A DNA stretch of 21,662 nt, from the IMG/VR virus record IMGVR_UViG_3300009164_000406, positions 1 through 21,662 of that record; one strand, given 5' to 3'. The stretch is from a virus. The position numbers and the translations under genes are program-made. Of the stretch, positions 8,408 through 14,910 are shown piece after piece (position 1 is the stretch's first letter; each line of letters starts with the position of its first letter). The notes below the pieces were generated by a model that saw nothing but the letters and a program-made list of their open reading frames with translations, searched no databases and was not told where the DNA came from.

Positions 8408-9510
8408 TGAGCGTCCCACAACAACTTTCTGGCTTTAACAATCAGCTTCCACCACGCCAGCCGATTAGAAACATCACGGCTGCGTATCAAGTCACGGGCG
8501 CTGATTACGGCCAGACTCTTAGTTGTACGGGGGCAACATCATATACTGTTTCGCTAACTTCTGCGGCGTCTATTGGGGCGGGATTTAATTTTACTATTTG
8601 GAATAGAAGCACTTCGGCAACAACCATAATAACAATTGATCCAAACGGGTCTGAAACTATAGATGGAAAAACAACTCGCACAATTTACATTGGAGAGGGT
8701 CTACAAATAATTTGTGATGGGTCTAATTGGCAAACGGGATCAAAAAAGACAATGCGGGCCTATGCTGAAAACATAGCGTCCGGCACTCAAGCAACTGCCA
8801 CAGGCTCCAGTTCTGTTGCCATTGGGTATAACGCAGCTTCATCTCAGACTAGCAGTATATCGTTTGGGGCTCTTGCATCTTCGTCGGGTTCGTATGGCTC
8901 TGCAATCGGGCATCTTGCAGCAGCTTCTGGTGCATATTCTGTTGCCATTGGCTGGTCAACAATAGCTTCAAGCACAAGTTCTGTTGCCATCGGATTTAGT
9001 GCTCAAGCATCAGGGCTAGCTTCTTTTGCTTTAGGCTCGTTTTGTAAAAGTCCATATGAAGGCAAATATGCTTATGCCTGTGATTTTATTTCCTCCGCGT
9101 CTGACAGCCAATATGGGCTAACGGTGCTACATGGAGGCACAACAACCGCAACACCTTTGATTCTATGGGCCGGGTCTTCAGGGTTTGCAACTGCAAACAA
9201 TCAAGTCATTCTACCCGACAATTCGGCTTACACTTTTAGTATTCTTGTTGTTGCGCGACAATCCGCTGCGGGAGGAACAGCTTCTGCTGCTTGGAAAATA
9301 GAAGGTCTAATTCGCCGTGAAAGTGGTGTTGCGACCACAACAATTGTGGGGACTCCAACAACAACGGTAATTAGTAATGTTCCCGGATGGTCTATTGCCG
9401 TGTCCGCTGATACGACAAACGGGTGTCTTGCGCTTACGGCTACTGGCGCAAGTGCTACAAATATCAACTGGTCGGCCACCGTCCAAACATCTGAAGTCAC
9501 TTACGCATAG
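8407..9510 (+). CDS. Tail fibre with YadA-head-like repeats
   Basis: The product has 367 residues. Residues about 20-115 form a beta-rich N-terminal domain (VTGADYGQTLSCTGATSYTVSLTS, IDPNGSETIDG). Residues about 120-212 hold several copies of an S-V-A-I-G / A-A-S-G repeat, the pattern of the left-handed parallel beta-roll in YadA-type trimeric adhesin heads. Residues about 235-367 (SQYGLTVLHGGTT, VILPDNSAYTFSILVVARQS, KIEGLIRRE ... NINWSATVQTSEVTYA) look like a C-terminal domain recurrent in phage fibres and prophage appendages. The likely role is a trimeric receptor-binding or side-fibre protein. No intramolecular chaperone Ser/Asp motif is recognisable. Confidence 0.75.
   Translation: MSVPQQLSGFNNQLPPRQPIRNITAAYQVTGADYGQTLSCTGATSYTVSLTSAASIGAGFNFTIWNRSTSATTIITIDPNGSETIDGKTTRTIYIGEGLQIICDGSNWQTGSKKTMRAYAENIASGTQATATGSSSVAIGYNAASSQTSSISFGALASSSGSYGSAIGHLAAASGAYSVAIGWSTIASSTSSVAIGFSAQASGLASFALGSFCKSPYEGKYAYACDFISSASDSQYGLTVLHGGTTTATPLILWAGSSGFATANNQVILPDNSAYTFSILVVARQSAAGGTASAAWKIEGLIRRESGVATTTIVGTPTTTVISNVPGWSIAVSADTTNGCLALTATGASATNINWSATVQTSEVTYA
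8764..9042 (+). repeat. YadA-head-like coding repeats
   Basis: Several imperfect units of about 14-16 residues with the core S-V-A-I-G followed by A-S-G/S-S occur within the fibre at 8407-9510, for example SSVAIGYNAASS, SAIGHLAAASG, YSVAIGWSTIASS and SSVAIGFSAQASG. Confidence 0.75.
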
Positions 9511-9518
9511 GGTGCAGC

Positions 9519-9818
9519 ATGGCAATCCAACTTGATCTTCAAACTACTCAATATGGGATTGGTTTTCAGGGTGCATATTTTCGCATTTTGAAAACATTCA
9601 TTTGTCGCGAAGAAAATCCCGCCGCCCGCTTTAGCGTCACAATTGACGTTGTTGGTTATGCGGGCCAACCACAGAATGCCAATCAAAAAGACATAGAGTG
9701 GCGGCAATATCGCGCACCTATGGACCAGATTGAAGTTCAATCCGGTGACAACTTTTTGGCGCGTTGCTACGAATGGGTAATGGCGCAACCTGACATGGTT
9801 GGCGCTGTGGCCGTGTAA
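9519..9818 (+). CDS. Conserved small phage protein of the fibre module
   Basis: The product has 99 residues from the ATG at 9519, with AGGGTG just after the preceding stop as a weak ribosome site. The pattern MAIQLDLQTTQYGIGFQGAY, RFSVTIDVVGYAGQP and FLARCYEWVMAQPDMVGAVAV is one I know from small phage proteins encoded beside fibre genes. It mixes short strands with a C-terminal helix. Function is not established; a fibre attachment or assembly role is possible. It is the last small gene before the glycosyltransferase fusion, separated by 28 bases. Confidence 0.65.
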   Translation: MAIQLDLQTTQYGIGFQGAYFRILKTFICREENPAARFSVTIDVVGYAGQPQNANQKDIEWRQYRAPMDQIEVQSGDNFLARCYEWVMAQPDMVGAVAV

Positions 9819-9846
9819 TCTTCATCATGGCAAAGAGGGGGGTCTC

Positions 9847-12174
9847 ATGCCGTTTAGCTCAAAAGATGGTAAAAAGCACATCGAAAATATCGTATCTCGG
9901 CTTCCGCACCAAAGGATGCTTGATATTGGCTGTGGGTGCGGAACCTACGCCAAAATGTTCCCAGACGCTGACTGGACTGGCGTGGAAATATGGGGGGCAT
10001 ACGTTGAGAAGTATGGTCTTGCGGGTTTGTATGGCAAACTTCACATTGAAGATGCTCGCATATGGACCCCAACGGATCATTATGACGTAGCCTTTGCTGG
10101 CGATGTTCTTGAGCATATGACGGTTGATGAGGCCAAAAGTCTGTTGGCCCGCCTTAAGTCATGCGCCGATACGGTTGTTGTCAGCATTCCGATTGGGCAT
10201 TACCCACAGGAAGAATATGGGGGCAACCCTCACGAAGCACACGTCACCGACAATTGGACTGACGAAGAGGTTCGCCGGGTGTTTGGTGAGCCAAGCTGGG
10301 CACATGTCGATGGCGAGATTGGCGTCTACATTTGGTCTAAACACCCGATCAGGCTCAAAATTTGCGTCTACGCGATCAGCAAGAATGAAGCGCACTTCAT
10401 CCAACGGTTTTGCGAGTCTGCCAAAGAGGCCGACATGATCCTGATCGCGGACACTGGCAGCACTGACGGGCTACCGGAAGAGGCTGAAAGGCATGGCGCA
10501 ATTGTCCACCACATCAGCATCAGCCCGTGGCGTTTTGACACTGCCAGAAATGCGGCTTTGGCGCTCGTCCCGCGCGATATGGATGTCTGCATCAGTCTCG
10601 ACATTGATGAGGTTCTTCAGCCCGGCTGGCGTGAGGAGATTGAACGTGTATGGGTCAAAGGCGAGACGACCAGACTGCGCTACATGTTTGATTGGGGCTG
10701 CGGCATCAACTTCTATTACGAGAAAATTCATGCCAAGCACGGCTACATGTGGCACCACCCCTGCCACGAATATCCAATCCCTGACGGGCGGATCACGGAA
10801 GTCTGGGCGCAGACAGACATGCTGCTTGCCGTCCACAAGCCCGACCCGACCAAGAGCCGGGGGCAGTACATGGATCTTCTGGAACTTTCTGTAAGGGAAG
10901 ACCCCCAGTGCCCGCGCAACGCCTTCTACTACGCCAGAGAGTTGAGCTTCCACGCCCGCTGGCAGGACAGCATCGACGCCTGCAAGAACTATCTGGGCCT
11001 CCCACGCGCCACATGGATGAACGAGCGGTGCTACGCCTACCGTGTCATGGGCCGCTGCTACAGTGAGCTTGGCAACGCAGCGGAGGCCGAAAAGGCGTTC
11101 CAGATGGCGGCGTCTGAGGCCCCCAACACCCGTGAGCCGTGGTGTGAGTTGGCGATCTTGTGCTACCGCCAACAGCGTTGGGAGGAGTGCTTTGCCTACT
11201 CCATGCGGGCGCTGCAAATCACAAATCGGGAAGCGGTTTATACCTGTGACCCAGCAGTTTGGGGCTATCAGGCGCATGACTTGGCGGCGATTTCGGCTTG
11301 GAATCTTGGCATCAAAGACATTGCCATCAAACAGGGCCAGATTGCCGTCGATCTGGAGCCACATGATGAGCGCCTGAAGGCCAACCTGAAGTTCTTCAAA
11401 GGCATCCAGAACGCGCCAAATGTTGTCCACTTCATCTATTTTGGCGGCGAAGGCTCCCGGCCCTACAGCTACACGAACTATCTGGCGGTCAGGGCTGCGG
11501 CGGATGTCCAGAAGCCCAGTGAAATCATCATGTGGTGCGATGATGAGCCGGTTGGCAATCCAAATTGGGACGCAATCCGGCCATATGTCACGATCAGGCA
11601 TGTGTCTGCGCCCAAGACGATCTGCGGCATGGAACTGAAATACCGGCACTATCAGTCCGATGTTTTTCGCCTGCGGACCCTGCATGAGCATGGCGGCATC
11701 TATCTGGACAACGATCTGGTCCTCACCAAATCGCTGGCACCCCTTATGAGCGACAAGATCGTAATGGGGTATGACGCGCCAGACACGGTGGATTCCATTG
11801 CCAATGCGGTCATCATCTGCCCTCCCGGCCATGAGTTCATCGACATCTGGCTGGCGCGTATGGCCGACCGGATCAGTGAGAAGTGGGCTGATCACTCGGT
11901 TGTGCTTGCCGCCGACTTGGCAAAAGAGTTCCCGCACCTGATCCAAGTGGAGCCGTATACATCATTCATCCCATTCCATTGGGACAATAGAGCGATCTTT
12001 GACGAGACTGGCGACGGCGCTGATCTTACCAATGCCTATGGCGTACACCTCTGGGAGACGTTCTGGGGGGAAACACTGGCTCGCCTTAACGATGAATATC
12101 TGGCATATTCAACCAGTCAGTTCGCCGGCCTATTTGGCGCGTATGCAACCAAGTCAGCAATGGCAGCAGAGTGA
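9847..12174 (+). CDS. Methyltransferase-GT2-TPR-GT32 fusion glycan-modifying enzyme
   Basis: The product has 775 residues from the ATG at 9847, preceded by GAGGGGGG at 9835-9842. Residues 20-165 are a class I SAM methyltransferase (MLDIGCGCGTY at 24-34, GDVLEHM at 85-91). Residues 171 to about 335 are a GT2 glycosyltransferase (ISKNE, IADTGSTDG at 200-208, SLDIDE with the D-x-D at 252-254). Residues about 340-515 hold TPR-like helical pairs (ELGNAAEAEKAFQMA). Residues 523-775 are a GT32-type glycosyltransferase (SDVFRLRTLHEHGGIYLDND, D-x-D at 621-623). GT2 plus TPR recalls SunS-type enzymes, which glycosylate peptides. No membrane segment or signal is visible, so it acts in the cytoplasm. Its place after the Gly-Pro-Thr-rich fibres suggests fibre glycosylation; host surface glycan modification is the alternative. 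All visible catalytic motifs look intact. Confidence 0.85.
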   Translation: MPFSSKDGKKHIENIVSRLPHQRMLDIGCGCGTYAKMFPDADWTGVEIWGAYVEKYGLAGLYGKLHIEDARIWTPTDHYDVAFAGDVLEHMTVDEAKSLLARLKSCADTVVVSIPIGHYPQEEYGGNPHEAHVTDNWTDEEVRRVFGEPSWAHVDGEIGVYIWSKHPIRLKICVYAISKNEAHFIQRFCESAKEADMILIADTGSTDGLPEEAERHGAIVHHISISPWRFDTARNAALALVPRDMDVCISLDIDEVLQPGWREEIERVWVKGETTRLRYMFDWGCGINFYYEKIHAKHGYMWHHPCHEYPIPDGRITEVWAQTDMLLAVHKPDPTKSRGQYMDLLELSVREDPQCPRNAFYYARELSFHARWQDSIDACKNYLGLPRATWMNERCYAYRVMGRCYSELGNAAEAEKAFQMAASEAPNTREPWCELAILCYRQQRWEECFAYSMRALQITNREAVYTCDPAVWGYQAHDLAAISAWNLGIKDIAIKQGQIAVDLEPHDERLKANLKFFKGIQNAPNVVHFIYFGGEGSRPYSYTNYLAVRAAADVQKPSEIIMWCDDEPVGNPNWDAIRPYVTIRHVSAPKTICGMELKYRHYQSDVFRLRTLHEHGGIYLDNDLVLTKSLAPLMSDKIVMGYDAPDTVDSIANAVIICPPGHEFIDIWLARMADRISEKWADHSVVLAADLAKEFPHLIQVEPYTSFIPFHWDNRAIFDETGDGADLTNAYGVHLWETFWGETLARLNDEYLAYSTSQFAGLFGAYATKSAMAAE

Positions 12175-12419
12175 TGAGGTTTGGCCCCGTGGATCAATCA
12201 ACGATCAATATGGTCTTTGGGGCCATTCTAGCGGTATCCGGTTGGTTCTTTCGAATGCTATGGGAAGCAGTCCAAACGCTGAAAGACGATTTGCACAAAG
12301 TTCAAATTGATTTGCCGGTAAACTACGTTCGAAAAGACGATCTCGACAAGCGGATGGATCACATAGAAACGATGTTCCAGCGCATCTATGACAAGTTAGA
12401 CGGGAAGGCTGACAAATGA
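12174..12419 (+). CDS. Small membrane protein of the lysis cassette
   Basis: The product has 81 residues. The ATG at 12174 shares its A with the preceding stop (TGATG); a GTG at 12171 would add one residue and is less likely. Residues about 11-30 form one transmembrane helix (INMVFGAILAVSGWFFRMLW), followed by a charged, probably coiled-coil cytoplasmic or periplasmic part with YVRKDDLDKR and ending in DKLDGKADK. Such one-helix proteins are common beside phage holin genes. It could be a holin partner or antiholin; no defined function is proven. The stop overlaps the next start (ATGA). Confidence 0.7.
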   Translation: MRFGPVDQSTINMVFGAILAVSGWFFRMLWEAVQTLKDDLHKVQIDLPVNYVRKDDLDKRMDHIETMFQRIYDKLDGKADK

Positions 12420-12889
12420 GCACAACTGAAGAGAAGCAGGAAAAGATTGCTCTTGAAATGGCTGCAAGCGCCAGCAAAGGCGCGCTGGTCGAGAAGATCA
12501 CTTTCGCTGGCATTCCAATCTTGTTCTCTTGCGTCGTCTATTTGATGAGCGCCCTTTCCAATGCCAACAATGAAATCATCCAAATCAAATCCAAGATTGC
12601 CGTTGTGGTGAACGCTGACAATAAGGCGATCCCGCCGCAGGGAACGACCATTGACATGGCGCAGATCAGGGAAGCCCTGAGCGACAAAATTGAAAAGGTC
12701 GAGCGGGAGGCGGCGCTTGCCCGTGCAGCCATGACGCTTGATCGCGAGCGTTCGATGTCTGCCATAGAGAAATCTCGCATGGACATGAATACTGACGCAG
12801 CTATGGCCCGTGCCGCCATACGCTTTGATGTGGCCCAATTGGTCGCAGCGTTAGACAAGCGCATTACGCTGTTGGAGAAAGACAAATGA
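12416..12889 (+). CDS. Membrane-anchored coiled-coil protein, possible lysis accessory or inner-membrane spanin-like
   Basis: The product has 157 residues. Residues 29-48 form one hydrophobic helix (ITFAGIPILFSCVVYLMSAL). A long Ala/Glu/Arg-rich helix follows, about 82-155 (REALSDKIEKVEREAALARA ... VAALDKRITLLEKDK), probably a coiled coil. This one-helix-plus-coiled-coil design resembles an inner-membrane spanin, but I see no partner gene with a lipoprotein signal, so the match is by topology only. It overlaps both neighbours by ATGA, directly before the holin. Other options are an antiholin or a membrane anchor for the endolysin. Confidence 0.6.
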   Translation: MSTTEEKQEKIALEMAASASKGALVEKITFAGIPILFSCVVYLMSALSNANNEIIQIKSKIAVVVNADNKAIPPQGTTIDMAQIREALSDKIEKVEREAALARAAMTLDRERSMSAIEKSRMDMNTDAAMARAAIRFDVAQLVAALDKRITLLEKDK

Positions 12890-13407
12890 GCCTTCTTGAT
12901 CAGTTTGGGCCTTTGCTTGGTCAAATTGCCCCCACTATCGCCACTGCGCTGGGCGGTCCATTGGCCGGTATTGCTGTCAAGACGCTGTCTGCTGTCCTGC
13001 TGGGCCACGAAAACGGCTCTGAGGATGATGTAAAGGCGGCAATGACATCTGCGTCCCCAGACCAACTTGTGGCCCTGAAGAAGATCGACGCCGAGTTCAA
13101 ATCGCACATGAAAGAGTTAGACATTGATCTTGAGCGGATTGCCGCAGGGGATCGTGACAGTGCCCGGCAGATGCAGCGCGAAACCAAAGATTGGGTGCCC
13201 AAGCTTCTGGCGATTGTCATCACAGTTGGGTTCTTTGGCATTTTGGTCTGGATGCTGGTGATGGGTATGCCGCAGACGGGAACTGAAGCTTTGCTTATGA
13301 TGCTTGGGGCTCTTGGCACAGCATGGACGGGCGTTGTGAACTTCTATTACGGCTCTTCCGCTGGCTCTAAGGCGAAGAACGACCTTCTGGCAGCAAAGGA
13401 CAAGTGA
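12886..13407 (+). CDS. Holin, GTA 3TM-type
   Basis: The product has 173 residues. Residues 106-127 (PKLLAIVITVGFFGILVWML) and about 133-154 (EALLMMLGALGTAWTGVVNF) are two clear transmembrane helices. The N-terminal 8-38 is hydrophobic and could be a third. The central part (residues 57-102) is helical and charged. The end FYYGSSAGSKAKNDLL is typical of the 3TM holin family named from gene transfer agents (PF11351). It should form pores in the inner membrane that release the endolysin. It overlaps the preceding gene by ATGA and lies one base before the endolysin start. This family is common in alphaproteobacterial phages, a weak hint about the host. Confidence 0.8.
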   Translation: MSLLDQFGPLLGQIAPTIATALGGPLAGIAVKTLSAVLLGHENGSEDDVKAAMTSASPDQLVALKKIDAEFKSHMKELDIDLERIAAGDRDSARQMQRETKDWVPKLLAIVITVGFFGILVWMLVMGMPQTGTEALLMMLGALGTAWTGVVNFYYGSSAGSKAKNDLLAAKDK

Positions 13408-13408
13408 C

Positions 13409-13918
13409 ATGAAAGAGAATTGGGACAAAAGCTTCAACATGGTTTTGGTCCATGAGGGCGGCTACGTCAACGATCCGCGCGATCCGGGCGGGCGCACCAA
13501 CATGGGCGTGACCCAGCGGGCGTGGGAATCCTACCTCAACCGCAGCGTGACTGAGGCGGAAATTCGCGGCCTGACACGCGAAGTTATCAAGCCGTTCTAT
13601 AAGGCGATGTATTGGGACAAGCTCAAAGGCGATCAGCTTCCGGCTGGCGTGGACTATGCCGCCTATGACTTGGCAGTAAATTCCGGCGTGGGCCGGGCGG
13701 CAAAATACCTTCAAGAGATTGCCGGTGTGGTGGTAGATGGAGCCATTGGCCCCAAATCTATGGAAGCCATTGCGGCCTGCGACCCGCAAGAAATGGTTGA
13801 TGCTCTCTGCGGAATGCGGCTTGAGTTCCTTCAGCGCCTCCCCACTTTTGGCACGTATGGCAAAGGCTGGAGCATCCGTGTTGCAGAGGTTAAGGAAAAG
13901 GCGACCAGTATGGCGTAA
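13409..13918 (+). CDS. Endolysin, glycoside hydrolase family 108
   Basis: The product has 169 residues. The N-terminus carries the GH108 signature: VHEGGYVNDPRDPGGRTNMGVT at residues 14-35, with E16 as the predicted catalytic acid. Residues about 60-95 complete the fold (FYKAMYWDKL, YDLAVNSGVG). Residues about 95-165 match the C-terminal peptidoglycan-binding part often paired with it (KYLQEIAG, VDGAIGPKSMEAI, GWSIRVAEV). Length is normal for the family. There is no signal peptide or signal-anchor, so it should need the holin at 12886-13407 to reach the cell wall. It cleaves peptidoglycan to free progeny phage. Confidence 0.9.
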   Translation: MKENWDKSFNMVLVHEGGYVNDPRDPGGRTNMGVTQRAWESYLNRSVTEAEIRGLTREVIKPFYKAMYWDKLKGDQLPAGVDYAAYDLAVNSGVGRAAKYLQEIAGVVVDGAIGPKSMEAIAACDPQEMVDALCGMRLEFLQRLPTFGTYGKGWSIRVAEVKEKATSMA

Positions 13919-13962
13919 ATGATTTGGCAGTGGTATAGTCGCAGCGTCTTGGAGTTTCAGAC

Positions 13963-14907
13963 ATGACCACCGGCCTTACTTACTCGCAGTATGTCGAACA
14001 GATAGCCACGATGGCGGTCGTTCCTTCGTCGGACCCTGCTTTCCAAATAATTCTGCCGCAAATGATCACATATGCCGAAAACCGGATGTATCGTGATCTT
14101 GACTTCCTTTTCACATCGTCAGCGACAACATCCTACAGCATGACGGCTGGCAGTCGGTCAATCAACGTCAATGCAGATACATTCCCCAGTGGCACGTTAG
14201 TGGTCCCCGAACAGATTAACGTCTTGGTTCTGACGGCTATCTTTACCGGCTACATATCTGGCACAACTCTGACGGTTACTGCTGTGAATTCTGGAACCAT
14301 TGTCACTGCAATGGTGATTTCTGGGCTTGGCATTACTCCCGGAACGACGGTGGTATCGCTCGGGACAGGAACTGGTGGCGTTGGCACATACACCGTTGGC
14401 ACATCGCAGACTGTTGCATCCACCAGCATCACCGGAAATAAGACATCTACTAGTGCCGACACGGCAGACCGGGTTCCATTGCTCCCGACGACAAAGGAGT
14501 TTTTGGATGCCACTTACGGGTCAGGGGCTGTAGCAAATCGCGGCGTCCCCCAGTATTGGGTGCCGTTTGACAATTACACTTTCTTGGTTGGCCCGTACCC
14601 TGATCAAAGCTACACCATTGAATTGGTTGGCACTTATCGCCCTGCGAGCCTGTCGTCTTCAAACACAACTACCTTCATCAGCCAAAATCTGCCAGATGTT
14701 ATGATTATGGCTTCGATGGTCTACATCAGCGCGTATCAGCGCAACTTTGGACGAGCCAGTGATGACCCGCAAATGGCAGTCACCTATGAGGCTCAGTACC
14801 AGACCCTTCTGAAGGGCGCGATGTCTGAAGAGAACCGCAAGAAGTTTGAAGCTTCTGCTTGGTCTTCGCAGTCTCAGTCCACCACCGCCACCCCGACACG
14901 GGGGTAA
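13963..14907 (+). CDS. Second head-tail adaptor-like protein with inserted beta domain
   Basis: The product has 314 residues from the ATG at 13963, with GGAG at 13951-13954. The N-terminus (YSQYVEQIATMAVVPSSDP, ILPQMITYAENRMYRDLDFL) and the C-terminal half (VPLLPTTKEFLDATYG, PQYWVPFDNYTFLVGPYPDQSYTIELVGTYRP, PDVMIMASMVYISAYQRNFG) belong to a common podovirus adaptor family. Between EQINVL (84-89) and DRVPLLP (169-175), residues about 91-158 form an extra module (GTTLTVTAVNSG, GITPGTTVVSLGTGTGGVGTYTV) that is a recurrent phage beta repeat and looks inserted. The protein ends in a Ser/Thr/Gln-rich tail. It lies directly before the gp10-like gene, fitting a neck role. Confidence 0.75.
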   Translation: MTTGLTYSQYVEQIATMAVVPSSDPAFQIILPQMITYAENRMYRDLDFLFTSSATTSYSMTAGSRSINVNADTFPSGTLVVPEQINVLVLTAIFTGYISGTTLTVTAVNSGTIVTAMVISGLGITPGTTVVSLGTGTGGVGTYTVGTSQTVASTSITGNKTSTSADTADRVPLLPTTKEFLDATYGSGAVANRGVPQYWVPFDNYTFLVGPYPDQSYTIELVGTYRPASLSSSNTTTFISQNLPDVMIMASMVYISAYQRNFGRASDDPQMAVTYEAQYQTLLKGAMSEENRKKFEASAWSSQSQSTTATPTRG

Positions 14908-14910
14908 GCC

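Noticed and set aside
10471-11946. Minus-strand 491-codon open frame opposite the glycosyltransferase fusion
   Set aside because: The plus-strand frame encodes clear enzyme families across the same span; the antisense product has no recognisable motif and arises from GC-rich codon use.
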